DNA of 64,000 bases from RUG705 sp934101175 (lineage in GTDB: Bacteria > Bacillota_I > Bacilli_A > RF39 > UBA660). The position numbers and the translations under genes were made by a program. The stretch lies in NCBI GenBank assembly GCA_934101175.1, contig CAKOQC010000002.1, positions 260,348 through 324,347 on the forward strand, given 5' to 3'. The number at the start of each line of letters is the position of its first letter. The first letter of the stretch is position 1. Positions 1 to 8,466 of the stretch are shown in pieces. Below the pieces are notes generated by a model. It did no database searches and was not told the origin of the DNA. It worked only from the letters and a program-made list of their open reading frames with translations.

Positions 1-2
1 TT

Positions 3-1547
3 AATGATGCTAATAATTTAGAAATGTTAAATACCTTGGCTGATAACGGAACAACTTTTGTGGCTATTGAACCTAGATTATCAGCAGATACTGCTAATAG
101 TGATGCATCTTTAGCAAATCGTTTAGAGGCACTAAAGATGGAAGTAACGCCTGGTGAAGAAGTAGATGCAGGCTTCTATGTTCCTAAGGAATATGTTAGA
201 TGGTCAGAAAAGTCTGATTTAACAATGGTTTTTGCTACTTATGAGTCTAGTGGTAATGAGGGGGATGACCATGCGGTAGCTCCAAGTGTTTTTGGTGGAT
301 CAATGATACCTAGTATTACCGGTGGGGATAAAAATAAGGCTGGAAATGTAGAAAAAGATATTTCTGGTTATAAGTTTGATTATAATTCATCTGCAGAAGA
401 AGAATTTGAATATTATGCAATGAGTGATGGAATAGCAGTTCCAATATCTTATGATGAATATCTAGACTTAGTATCAGGTAAAAAGAGTGTACCAGATTAT
501 GTATCAGTTAAACGTGATTATTTAGCAAATCCTTTAGTGTCAGTAGATTATGAATTTATACAAGATGGAATGGAAGCTTTAAAGAGTTTAGCAGCTGGAA
601 TGAATATTAATAGTGTTAATAGATATATTCCAGAAGATAACGGATCAGCAACATTTAAAGTAGTTAGTGATCTTTATAATAATTATGCAGATGCTTCTAA
701 AGGAATAATAGACGGAGTAATGAAGTCATGTGATAGTATTATTAGTATAGCGGAATCTATACAAAACTTGGATGCTAGAATGGCTAATACTATTTGTGGA
801 CAAATAGATTCTTCGTTAGCGGCAATGGATATAGATTTTGAAAAATATAAAGAGGCATTTATTTCTTCTACTACAGATATTAGTCAAGGTAATGAGATAA
901 ATATGACTATGGAATCATTACTTAAAGAAGTATCAGCAAATAATGAAATTATTAGTAACATGCACAAAGATATTGAGGAAACAACAAAGTTAAAGGCAGA
1001 AATAGATAAATTCATTGAAGAATCTAATGGTAAGCTTCAAGGTGAAGGCTGGGATTTAGTTAGAGATAAGATGGATGAATACAGCGAAATGTTACAGGAG
1101 AAGAATGATTATGCAATGGAATTTGTTGATAAAACAATAGAGTCATATAAGAAATTAATTGAATACTTTGAAGATAATGTTGTATTAGATACTTCAACAA
1201 TTCCTGAAGTAAAGACTAGTATTGATAATTTAACTACACAGATAGAAATGTTAATAGCTCATATTGCTGAATTATCAGATCAATGGGAAGAAGTAACTGT
1301 TTATGGTGATGATGGTAAACCTGCAGGAACAATGTTACAAAAAGTAGATAATTCAGCACTTATAGCAGAATGTAATGAACAATTAGATGAATGTAGACAA
1401 GTAAAACAAGAAATGGAAGCTGTTCTTGAAAAATTAGAAGGATTAAAAGGATTTGATAAAGCACTTGCAGATACATTTACCTTCTTAGGATTAGCATCAA
1501 TTTCTGCTAATAGTTTTTTAGGCGGTATGCTAGGAAGAATAGCATAA
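3..1547 (+). CDS. Large coiled-coil protein, 5' end outside the window
   Basis: The reading frame is open to the window edge (codons before the first ATG at 24 encode N-D-A-N-N-L-E), so the true start lies upstream and only the last ~514 residues are seen. No family is recognised. The first ~180 residues are mixed, with acidic and Gly-rich stretches. From about residue 180 to 490 the sequence is almost wholly helical and heptad-like, rich in E, K, M and L. It ends in a short apolar, Gly-rich tail (FLGGMLGRIA). No membrane helix or signal peptide is visible in the part present. The next gene, which encodes a membrane protein, starts 34 bases after the stop, suggesting one operon. A long helical protein beside a two-helix membrane protein could be a secreted or surface component, but that is conjecture. 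Confidence 0.7.
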   Translation, partial: NDANNLEMLNTLADNGTTFVAIEPRLSADTANSDASLANRLEALKMEVTPGEEVDAGFYVPKEYVRWSEKSDLTMVFATYESSGNEGDDHAVAPSVFGGSMIPSITGGDKNKAGNVEKDISGYKFDYNSSAEEEFEYYAMSDGIAVPISYDEYLDLVSGKKSVPDYVSVKRDYLANPLVSVDYEFIQDGMEALKSLAAGMNINSVNRYIPEDNGSATFKVVSDLYNNYADASKGIIDGVMKSCDSIISIAESIQNLDARMANTICGQIDSSLAAMDIDFEKYKEAFISSTTDISQGNEINMTMESLLKEVSANNEIISNMHKDIEETTKLKAEIDKFIEESNGKLQGEGWDLVRDKMDEYSEMLQEKNDYAMEFVDKTIESYKKLIEYFEDNVVLDTSTIPEVKTSIDNLTTQIEMLIAHIAELSDQWEEVTVYGDDGKPAGTMLQKVDNSALIAECNEQLDECRQVKQEMEAVLEKLEGLKGFDKALADTFTFLGLASISANSFLGGMLGRIA

Positions 1548-1581
1548 TAAAAGAATAAATAAGTGAGAGGTGGCTAGAGGA

Positions 1582-2613
1582 ATGAAAAAAAGATCAATTT
1601 TATTAATAATATTAATGGTTGTTTCTTTTACACTTACATATATCTTTGGATATAATGGATTTAATACTTTAGTTAAAACACTAATTAATTATAAAGAGAG
1701 TAGTAATGTAGAATATAGAGTATATTTAAAAGATAATAATATATATAAAAGTAATATACTTGATATGAATAAGAAATATATTACAGAACTTGTTGATTAT
1801 ATAGATATGGACTTTAATTATAAGATTAAGTTTGATAGATATATAAGTGGATATTATTCTTATCTTGTAGAAGCTCAAGTAGTAGCATATGAAGATGATA
1901 TTAATGATCCATTATGGATAAAAGAATATAATGAATTAGATAGTAAAGTGGAAGTATTAAATAAAAATAAGATAGATACTATTGATATTAAAGATACTGT
2001 TAGAATTGGTTATAAAGAATATAAGAAAGTAATAGATGACTTTAAAGAAGAATATGGATTAGATATATCTGGTTATTTATTAGTTAAATTTAAAATGAAT
2101 AAAACAGTAGACTTTAGTGGATTAACAAAAGAAGTTAATGATGATAGAATTATAAAAGTAATAGTACCACTTACTTATGATACATTTAAAATAAATGTAA
2201 TAAATGATAATAATAAGAGTGATAGTTATTATGAATTTACTACTAAGAGTGATGTTAATTATTTATTCTTAATATTTGCAGCTTTAAGTGGATCAATAGG
2301 AGTGTCATTATTAATACTAGTAGTAAAAGAAATGATAGATGTTTCTAAGATGGAAAGTAATTATAATAAAGAACTTAAAAAGATACTTAAAGATAATAGA
2401 GATATAATAGTTAATGTTAATAAATTATACAATAAAAAGAAATATAACTTAATATATGTAGATAGTTTTATAGAACTTATGGATGTATATAATAGAGTAG
2501 AAAGTCCTATATCATTTAAAGAAATAGAAAAAAATAAAGAAGCAATATTCTTAATTATTGAGAATGATAATGCTTGGATATATCGTTTAGTTAATAAGAA
2601 GAAAGAAAAGTAG
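1582..2613 (+). CDS. Two-helix membrane protein with extracytoplasmic domain, unidentified
   Basis: About 343 residues. I chose the ATG at 1582 (MKKRSILL...) over an in-frame GTG at 1570, because the purine-rich GAGAGG site at 1565-1570 lies 11 bases before the ATG. An N-terminal membrane helix covers about residues 4-24 and a second about 221-247 (around YLFLIFAALSGSIG). The ~190 residues between them should lie outside the cell, and the ~95-residue charged C-terminus (KKK, DNRD) inside. The protein is rich in K, N, Y and D and matches no family I can name. It is probably co-transcribed with the coiled-coil gene before it. A weak hairpin at its stop codon may end transcription. Confidence 0.65.
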   Translation: MKKRSILLIILMVVSFTLTYIFGYNGFNTLVKTLINYKESSNVEYRVYLKDNNIYKSNILDMNKKYITELVDYIDMDFNYKIKFDRYISGYYSYLVEAQVVAYEDDINDPLWIKEYNELDSKVEVLNKNKIDTIDIKDTVRIGYKEYKKVIDDFKEEYGLDISGYLLVKFKMNKTVDFSGLTKEVNDDRIIKVIVPLTYDTFKINVINDNNKSDSYYEFTTKSDVNYLFLIFAALSGSIGVSLLILVVKEMIDVSKMESNYNKELKKILKDNRDIIVNVNKLYNKKKYNLIYVDSFIELMDVYNRVESPISFKEIEKNKEAIFLIIENDNAWIYRLVNKKKEK

Positions 2614-2632
2614 AAAAAATCTTTCTTTTTTC
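2599..2632 (+). terminator. Weak terminator after the membrane-protein gene
   Basis: AAGAAAG (2599-2605) pairs with CTTTCTT (2621-2627) around a 15-base loop that contains the stop codon, followed by T-rich sequence. The stem is only seven AT-rich pairs, so support is modest. Confidence 0.35.
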
Positions 2633-2661
2633 TTGCTTTTTAAAAATAATTATGATATGTT
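2633..2661 (+). promoter_or_regulatory. Sigma-A-like promoter for the ABC-2 exporter leader
   Basis: A -35 like TTGCTT (2633-2638) and a -10 like TATGTT (2656-2661) are separated by exactly 17 bases. Transcription would begin near 2667, immediately before the strong ribosome site of the leader ORF at 2681. The -10 is a fair rather than perfect match. Confidence 0.45.
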
Positions 2662-2680
2662 AAATACTGATACGGAGGAA

Positions 2681-2725
2681 ATGCTAATAAATTACAGTCA
2701 TTTTATACTTTATTTGGAAAGTTAA
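2681..2725 (+). CDS. 14-residue leader peptide upstream of ABC-2 exporter
   Basis: An ATG at 2681 opens a 14-codon frame, MLINYSHFILYLES, ending in TAA at 2723-2725. It has one of the best ribosome sites in the window (CGGAGG at 2673-2678, close to ideal spacing). Its codons cover the left arm and loop of the terminator-like hairpin at 2696-2737. A ribosome held on this frame would cover the left arm and let transcription run into the transporter. This matches the layout of known leader-peptide attenuators of antibiotic-resistance ABC genes, although the peptide resembles none I know. Expression is inferred. Confidence 0.45.
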   Translation: MLINYSHFILYLES

Positions 2726-2737
2726 TGGCTTTTTTTG
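2696..2737 (+). terminator. Attenuator-like terminator before the ABC-2 exporter
   Basis: AGTCATT (2696-2702) pairs with AATGGCT (2724-2730) through seven pairs including one G-U, followed by a run of seven T within 2730-2737. It sits between the leader ORF and the GTG start at 2758. Its place upstream of the gene, not behind one, suggests conditional termination. Confidence 0.45.
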
Positions 2738-2757
2738 CGTGTTAGGAAGGAGTATTT

Positions 2758-3741
2758 GTGGATATTATCACAGTAAATGGTCTTAGTAAAGAATATAAGA
2801 TCGTAAAAAGAGATAGTGGATTTAAAAATGCACTAAAGTCTTTTATTAAGAGAGAGTACCGGATAGTTAAGGCAGTAGATGACATATCATTTAAGATTAA
2901 AAAGGGAGAAATTGTTGGATACATAGGTCCAAATGGAGCTGGAAAAAGTACAACAATTAAAATGCTTAGTGGAATACTTGCTCCGGATAAAGGGGAAATC
3001 AATATTTTAGGAATGAATCCAGTTGATGACAGAATTAAATATGTTAAAGAAATAGGAGTAGTATTTGGACAGAAAAGTCAACTATGGTGGGATATTCCAG
3101 CAGAAGATTCATTCGATTTACTTAAGGATATTTACAAAATACCAGATGAAGAATACGAAAAAAATAAAAAAGAATTAGTAGAAATACTACATCTAGAAGA
3201 AATAATTAAATCTCCAGTAAGGCAACTTAGCTTAGGAGAAAGAATGAAGTGTGAACTAGTAGCATCATTATTACATAGTCCTAAAATATTATTTCTAGAT
3301 GAACCTACTATAGGATTAGATGCAGTAAGTAAAGTTATTGTTAGAGACTTTATTAAAAAAATTAATAAAGAAAGAAAAGTAACAGTAATACTGACAACTC
3401 ATGATATGGCAGATATAGAATCATTAACAGATAGACTAATTGTAATAGGACATGGACATAAACTATATGATGGAAGTGTTAGAGAACTTAAAGAAAAATA
3501 TTCAAATGAAAAAATAGTAGAAATTATTTATGAAAATATGAAGAAGATACCTAAAATAGATAATACAGAAATTATTAGTAATGAAAATGGAATAATTAGA
3601 ATAAAGATAGATACTAAGAAATTAACAGTATCAGATATTACCTATAAGTATTCAGAAGTATGTGAAATAAAAGATATTAATGTAATAGCTTCTTCAATAG
3701 ATGAAATAATATATAAATTATATACGGAGTTTCAAATATGA
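2758..3741 (+). CDS. ABC-2 type exporter ATPase
   Basis: A 327-residue ABC ATPase with a Walker A P-loop GPNGAGKST (residues 57-65), signature LSLGERMKCE (about 156-165), Walker B ILFLDEPTIG and a switch His in TTHDM. The GTG start at 2758 follows AGGAAGGAG at 2743-2751. The extended N-terminal insertion before the P-loop and the ~90-residue C-terminal tail fit the COG4586 group, which works with two distinct permeases (COG4587 and COG3694 types). Exactly such a pair follows, with a 4-base ATGA overlap to the first. The group is annotated for drug or unknown-substrate export, and the substrate cannot be read from sequence. An attenuator-like leader lies upstream. Confidence 0.88.
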   Translation: MDIITVNGLSKEYKIVKRDSGFKNALKSFIKREYRIVKAVDDISFKIKKGEIVGYIGPNGAGKSTTIKMLSGILAPDKGEINILGMNPVDDRIKYVKEIGVVFGQKSQLWWDIPAEDSFDLLKDIYKIPDEEYEKNKKELVEILHLEEIIKSPVRQLSLGERMKCELVASLLHSPKILFLDEPTIGLDAVSKVIVRDFIKKINKERKVTVILTTHDMADIESLTDRLIVIGHGHKLYDGSVRELKEKYSNEKIVEIIYENMKKIPKIDNTEIISNENGIIRIKIDTKKLTVSDITYKYSEVCEIKDINVIASSIDEIIYKLYTEFQI

Positions 3742-4538
3742 GACTATATGTAAATTATTTTAAGTTAAGAATGATGACTTTTCTTCAATATAAGGTATCA
3801 GCAATAGCAGGACTTACAACACAATTCTTTTGGGGACTTATGATGATAGGAATATATTTAGCTTTTTATTCGTCAAAGTCAGATGTAGGTATAAATTTAG
3901 AACAGATAATTGCTTATACATGGTTACATCAAGCTTGTTATGGTTTTTTGGCAGTAAGAGTAAATGATCAAGAAATATCTAGTGCTATTAGAAGTGGTAG
4001 TGTGGCATATGAGATAATAAGACCTTATAACTTATATTTATGGTGGTATATTAAATCAATATCAAAAAGAATAGCTAATGGTATGTTAAGAGTATTACCA
4101 GTAATAATAGTAGCTTTAATATTACCAGAACCATATAGATTAGCATTACCTAGTAGTATTAGTAACTTTATCTTATTCTTAATATCACTAGTATTAGGAA
4201 TATTAGTAGTATCTGCTATTAACATGTTAGTATATACTATTGGATTTTATTCATATAATGATGCTGGTATTGGAAGTATAATTAATAGTATTATGGAAGT
4301 ATTATCAGGAGGATTAGTACCAGTAATATTACTTCCTAATATAATACAAAAACTTACTTATTATTTACCATTTAGACTTATTAGTGATTTACCATTTAGG
4401 GTGTATACTAATAATATAGGTATTTATGAAGGAATGTTAGGAATAGGACTTCAGTTAGGATGGATAATTATTTTAGTATATGTAGGTAATATGATCGTTA
4501 AAAAATCTCTTGGAAAGGTATTTGTTCAAGGTGGTTAA
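3738..4538 (+). CDS. ABC-2 exporter permease 1
   Basis: A 266-residue protein with about six hydrophobic helices, starting at the ATG that overlaps the ATPase stop (ATGA). It resembles the ABC2_membrane_6 / COG4587 permease of the exporter type that pairs with the preceding ATPase. The motif SGSVAYEIIRPYNLYLWW after the second helix is the coupling-helix region typical of the family (the sister permease has KGSLDLMLIRPRNIYIQ at the same place). It should form the membrane channel as a heterodimer with the next product. The substrate is unknown. Confidence 0.85.
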   Translation: MRLYVNYFKLRMMTFLQYKVSAIAGLTTQFFWGLMMIGIYLAFYSSKSDVGINLEQIIAYTWLHQACYGFLAVRVNDQEISSAIRSGSVAYEIIRPYNLYLWWYIKSISKRIANGMLRVLPVIIVALILPEPYRLALPSSISNFILFLISLVLGILVVSAINMLVYTIGFYSYNDAGIGSIINSIMEVLSGGLVPVILLPNIIQKLTYYLPFRLISDLPFRVYTNNIGIYEGMLGIGLQLGWIIILVYVGNMIVKKSLGKVFVQGG

Positions 4539-4539
4539 T

Positions 4540-5313
4540 ATGAAGTTAATTAAGAAATATATAGAAATGTATTTAAAAAGTCAATTAGAATATAAATCAT
4601 CATTTATCTTGACATGTATAGCTCAACTATTAACAGTATCACTTAGTTCATTTATGGTATTTATACTAATGGATAAATTTAACTTCTTAGAAGATTATAA
4701 TGTATATGAACTTATGCTAGGAATAGCTTTAGTACAATTTGGATTTAGCTTTTCTGAATGTTTCTTTAGAGGATTTGATAAATTTTCAGAAGTTATTAAA
4801 AAGGGAAGTCTTGACTTGATGTTGATAAGACCTAGGAATATTTATATTCAGGTGTTTGGAAGTAATTTAGAATTTACTAAGTTAAGTAGAGTAATAGGAA
4901 GTTTAATTCTATTTATAATAGCTATTATTAATATAGATAATATATCATTCTTAGGAATAATATATTTATGTTTATTACTAGTGTTTTCTTCAATGATATA
5001 TATAGCATTATTTATATTTTCTGCATGCTTTTGTTTTAAGACAATAGAAGGATTAGAATTTATGAATATATTTACAGATGGAAGTAGAGAATTTGGACAG
5101 TATCCTATGAGTTTATTTAAAAGAGAAATATTAATAGTATTTACATTCTTGATACCTTTAGCATGTATTAATTATTATCCAATTAATTATATATTAGGAA
5201 AAAGTGATAACTTATTATACTTACTTAGTCCACTTATGTGTATTGTACCTTTAGTAATAGCAATTTGGACCTTTAATAGATGTATTAAACATTATGAGAG
5301 TGCAGGTAGTTAA
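4540..5313 (+). CDS. ABC-2 exporter permease 2
   Basis: About 257 residues with six hydrophobic helices. I start it at the ATG at 4540 (MKLIKKYIEMYLKSQ), two bases after the previous stop, with an AAGGTGG site at 4528-4534. A TTG further upstream at 4510 would lie inside the previous gene. It is of the COG3694 type, and the conserved KGSLDLMLIRPRN segment matches that of permease 1. It completes a three-gene ABC-2 exporter. No clear terminator is seen before mscL, only a short AT-rich gap. Confidence 0.85.
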   Translation: MKLIKKYIEMYLKSQLEYKSSFILTCIAQLLTVSLSSFMVFILMDKFNFLEDYNVYELMLGIALVQFGFSFSECFFRGFDKFSEVIKKGSLDLMLIRPRNIYIQVFGSNLEFTKLSRVIGSLILFIIAIINIDNISFLGIIYLCLLLVFSSMIYIALFIFSACFCFKTIEGLEFMNIFTDGSREFGQYPMSLFKREILIVFTFLIPLACINYYPINYILGKSDNLLYLLSPLMCIVPLVIAIWTFNRCIKHYESAGS

Positions 5314-5377
5314 TAATAATATCTATATCTTTATTTTAAGTCTGGTTTATGATAAAATAAGGATATAGGAGGAATTT

Positions 5378-5791
5378 ATGGATAAAAAGAAAATTAATCT
5401 AGATAAAGAAAAGAAAGTAGCTAATGAGTTTAAAGAATTTATTTCTAAGGGGAATATAGTTGATATGGCAGTTGGTGTTATTATAGGATCTGCTTTTGGA
5501 AAAATAGTAACATCACTTGTTAATGATATATTTATGCCACTTATAGGAATAATTATTGGAGGACTTGATTTTTCTAAACTTACTTTAACTGTGGGAGATG
5601 CAGTAATTGCCTATGGAACATTTATTCAAAATATTGTAGATTTTCTTATTATAGCAATATGTATATTTATAATGATTAAAGTATTAGCTAAATTTAAGAA
5701 AAAAGAAGAAGTAAAACCAGTAGAAGTTAAAGAGAGTGAAGAAGTAGTTTTACTTAGAGAAATTAGAGATTTAATTAAGAAAAATATTTAA
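5378..5791 (+). CDS. mscL: Large-conductance mechanosensitive channel MscL
   Basis: A 137-residue protein of normal MscL length. The N-terminal amphipathic segment and first helix contain the family hallmark FKEFISKGNIVDMAVGVIIGSAFGKIV (split here only for description). A short periplasmic loop follows, then a second helix (FIQNIVDFLIIAICIFIMIKVL) and a charged cytoplasmic helix (EVVLLREIRDLI). It forms a homopentameric inner-membrane pore that opens under membrane tension to release solutes on osmotic downshock. It has a GGAGG site before the ATG at 5378 and its own terminator across the stop codon. Confidence 0.95.
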   Translation: MDKKKINLDKEKKVANEFKEFISKGNIVDMAVGVIIGSAFGKIVTSLVNDIFMPLIGIIIGGLDFSKLTLTVGDAVIAYGTFIQNIVDFLIIAICIFIMIKVLAKFKKKEEVKPVEVKESEEVVLLREIRDLIKKNI

Positions 5792-5812
5792 TTATAAGTA
5801 TTTTTCTTTTTT
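5777..5812 (+). terminator. mscL terminator
   Basis: AAGAAAAATA (5777-5786) is the exact complement of TATTTTTCTT (5799-5808), with a 12-base loop and a continuing T tract. The stop codon of mscL is in the loop side of the stem. Confidence 0.7.
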
Positions 5813-5875
5813 TAGGCTAAAGAATAGACAAGTAGGGTACTATGAGAATATACTAAAATGAAAATGGAGGTTAAA

Positions 5876-6880
5876 ATGAAAAAAAATTTGGTAGGTTTAA
5901 TATCTATTTTTTTAGTAGTTTTATTTGCTACTTTAGCAATAATTAGAATTAAAGAGGAAGAGAATAATGGATTAAAAAAAATAACTGTAGCAGAGGTTGC
6001 TCATAGTGTATTTTATGCTCCGCAATATGTAGCACATGGTCTTGGATACTTTGAAGAAGAAGGATTAGATGTTTCAATAGTACTTACTAGTGGAGCAGAT
6101 AATGTTATGGCTGCAGTATTATCAGGAGATGCTGATATTGGATTTTCAGGATCAGAAGCTACAATATATGTTTATAATGGTGGCGAAAAAGATTATGTAA
6201 TGACATTTGCAGGTTTAACACAAAAAGATGGATCATTTTTAGTATCAAGAGAAAAGTATAATAACTTTACTTTAAATGATTTGAAAGGTAAGAGGGTAAT
6301 AGGCGGAAGAGTAGCAGGAATGCCAGAAATGACTTTTGAATGGGCGCTTCGAGAAAATGGAATAGATCCTAAGAATGATTTAGAGATTGATACTTCAGTA
6401 GCTTTTCCAGCAATGGAAGGATCATTTATAGGTGGTAATGGTGATTTTGTTACATTATTTGAACCGAATGCTACATCAGTAGAAAAGAATGGCTATGGTT
6501 ATGTAGTAGCATATGTAGGTGATCTAGGAGGATTAGTTCCATATACAGCATATAATGCTAGAAAAAGTTATATTGAAAATAATCCTGAAGTAATTAAAAA
6601 CTTTACTAAAGCTGTTAATAAAGGACTTGAATATGTTAATAGTCATAGTGCTAAAGAAATAGCAGAAATAGTAGTTAAATATTTTCCAGATACAAGTTTA
6701 AGTGATATGGAAACTATTATTAATAGATATAAAACTGGAGAAGCTTGGAAGAAAAATATTACAATAAATGAAGAAGAATGGAATCATATTCAAGAAATAA
6801 TTGAAGCATCCGGGGAACTTCAAAATAAAGTTAATTATAATGTATTAATTTATGATAAGTACTTTAAAGATTATGAATAA
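5876..6880 (+). CDS. ABC transporter substrate-binding protein (SsuA/NMT1/THI5-like)
   Basis: About 334 residues. The start is the ATG at 5876, placed after GGAGG (5866-5870); an upstream ATG at 5858 has no site. The N-terminus is a membrane helix without a lipobox Cys, so the protein is probably anchored by an uncleaved or SPase I-type signal. The body is a periplasmic-binding-protein type II fold of the NMT1 family: the segments FYAPQYVAHGLGYFEEEGLDV and GDADIGFSGSEATIYVYNG are characteristic. Relatives bind sulfonates, taurine, thiamine pyrimidine precursors, riboflavin or nitrate, and the ligand is not predictable here. The ATPase and permease follow in an overlapping operon. Confidence 0.85.
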   Translation: MKKNLVGLISIFLVVLFATLAIIRIKEEENNGLKKITVAEVAHSVFYAPQYVAHGLGYFEEEGLDVSIVLTSGADNVMAAVLSGDADIGFSGSEATIYVYNGGEKDYVMTFAGLTQKDGSFLVSREKYNNFTLNDLKGKRVIGGRVAGMPEMTFEWALRENGIDPKNDLEIDTSVAFPAMEGSFIGGNGDFVTLFEPNATSVEKNGYGYVVAYVGDLGGLVPYTAYNARKSYIENNPEVIKNFTKAVNKGLEYVNSHSAKEIAEIVVKYFPDTSLSDMETIINRYKTGEAWKKNITINEEEWNHIQEIIEASGELQNKVNYNVLIYDKYFKDYE

Positions 6881-7622
6881 GATAATTGAACTTAAGGAAA
6901 TAAATAAGAAATATTATAATATGAAAGGAGAACTTACAGCAATAGAAGATATATCATTTTCAGTTTTTGAAGGAGAATATGTTGCAATAGTAGGACCATC
7001 TGGATGTGGGAAGAGTACCTTACTTAATATTATTGGTAATATTGATAAGAAAAGTGGAGGAGAAATAATACTTAATAAAGATACAAAGATTGGGTATATG
7101 CTACAAGAGGATTCTTTGTTTCCATGGTTAACTATCTTAGATAATTGTTTAATAGGCTTAAAGGTACGTGGAGAAGTTAGTGATGATAAGATTGATTATG
7201 TTAAAAAATTACTAAATATATATGGCCTTAAGGATTTTATGAATAGTTATCCGACTAGTTTATCTGGTGGTATGAGACAAAGAGTTGCTTTAATTAGGAC
7301 ACTAGCGATGAAGCCAGATATATTACTTTTAGATGAGCCATTCTCAGCACTAGATTATCAAACTAGATTAGCAGTATCAGATGATGTTTATAAAATAATA
7401 AAAAATACTGGTAAGACAGTAATTATGATTACTCATGATATAGCAGAAGCAATATCTATGGCAGATAGAGTAATAGTACTTACAGAAAGACCAGCAAAAG
7501 TTAAACAAATATATAATATAGAAATGGAAGGAAAGAGTACGCCAATTAATAATAGAAAATGTAGAGAGTTTTCAGAATACTATGATATGATATGGAAAGA
7601 GATTGATTATCATGAAAAGTAG
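6873..7622 (+). CDS. ABC importer ATPase (SsuB/TauB-like)
   Basis: About 249 residues from the ATG at 6873 (MNKIIELKEI), which overlaps the binding-protein gene by 8 bases; an ATG at 6852 would give a longer overlap. Walker A GPSGCGKST is at residues 41-49, the Q-loop at LQEDSLFPW, signature LSGGMRQR at 130-137 and Walker B LLLDEPFSALD at about 151-161. The SLFPW after the Q-loop and SGGMRQR are typical of the nitrate/sulfonate/taurine importer ATPases. It powers the importer with its neighbours. Confidence 0.92.
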   Translation: MNKIIELKEINKKYYNMKGELTAIEDISFSVFEGEYVAIVGPSGCGKSTLLNIIGNIDKKSGGEIILNKDTKIGYMLQEDSLFPWLTILDNCLIGLKVRGEVSDDKIDYVKKLLNIYGLKDFMNSYPTSLSGGMRQRVALIRTLAMKPDILLLDEPFSALDYQTRLAVSDDVYKIIKNTGKTVIMITHDIAEAISMADRVIVLTERPAKVKQIYNIEMEGKSTPINNRKCREFSEYYDMIWKEIDYHEK

Positions 7623-8403
7623 AGAGTATAAATTATATTTAAGAAAATTAAAAATAGAGAAGATACTTATATATAGTGTACAAATATTAATAATAGTAGG
7701 ATTTAATATACTATGGGAATATGCATCAAATAAAGGAATAATTAATACATTTATTTATTCTTCTCCAAGTAGAATGATTAAGACAATAATAGATTTATAT
7801 AATCAAAATAATTTATTTAATCATATATGGGTAACAGTATATGAGACAGTTATAAGTTTTAGTTTAGCAACAATACTTGGTACAATAATAGCAATAATAC
7901 TTTGGTATAGTAAATTCTTATATAGAGTATTTGATCCATATTTGACAGTACTTAATAGTTTACCTAAAGTAGCATTAGGACCAATTATCATAATTATATT
8001 TGGAGCTAATATAAAGTCAATTATTATAATGGCATTACTTATATCAATAGTAATTACGATTAGTAATGTATATTCAGGATTTATTAATACAGATAAAAAT
8101 AAAATAAAACTATTAAAAAGTTTTGGAGCTTCAAAAAATCAAATGTTAAAATATTTAATAATTCCTAATAATTATCATGTGATTGTTAATAGTTTAAAAA
8201 TTAATGTTGGTATGAGTATGGTTGGAGTAATAATGGGAGAATTCTTAGTATCTAAAGAAGGAATAGGATACTTAATAAATTATGGATCAGATGTATTTAA
8301 TCTAAGTCTAGTATTTGCAGGAATAATAATACTTCTTATAGTATCTTATTTAATGTACTTGATAGTGTTATATATAGAAAAAGTGTTAATTAGAAATAAT
8401 TAG
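7612..8403 (+). CDS. ABC importer permease (SsuC/TauC-like)
   Basis: About 263 residues with six membrane helices and the BPD_transp_1 coupling loop (SFGASKNQMLKYLIIPNNYH), the EAA-type motif that contacts the ATPase. The ATG at 7612 overlaps the ATPase gene by 11 bases; a TTG at 7603 is less likely. The protein starts in the cytoplasm with a basic segment. It completes the SsuABC-like import operon, which ends with a hairpin that overlaps the last codons. Confidence 0.9.
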   Translation: MKSREYKLYLRKLKIEKILIYSVQILIIVGFNILWEYASNKGIINTFIYSSPSRMIKTIIDLYNQNNLFNHIWVTVYETVISFSLATILGTIIAIILWYSKFLYRVFDPYLTVLNSLPKVALGPIIIIIFGANIKSIIIMALLISIVITISNVYSGFINTDKNKIKLLKSFGASKNQMLKYLIIPNNYHVIVNSLKINVGMSMVGVIMGEFLVSKEGIGYLINYGSDVFNLSLVFAGIIILLIVSYLMYLIVLYIEKVLIRNN

Positions 8404-8412
8404 CACTTTTTT
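8378..8412 (+). terminator. Terminator of the SsuABC-like operon
   Basis: AAAAAGTGTTAATTA (8378-8392), loop GAAA, then TAATTAGCACTTTTT (8397-8411): a 15-pair stem with one G-U pair and a T tail, lying across the permease stop codon. Confidence 0.8.
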
Positions 8413-8466
8413 ACTAATGATTAAATTTATTTATGTGATATAATGAATATATAATAAGGAGATTGT

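Noticed and set aside
5792..5875. TPP or other riboswitch before the NMT1-type importer
   Set aside because: The gap is only about 80 bases and has none of the conserved TPP-element strings.
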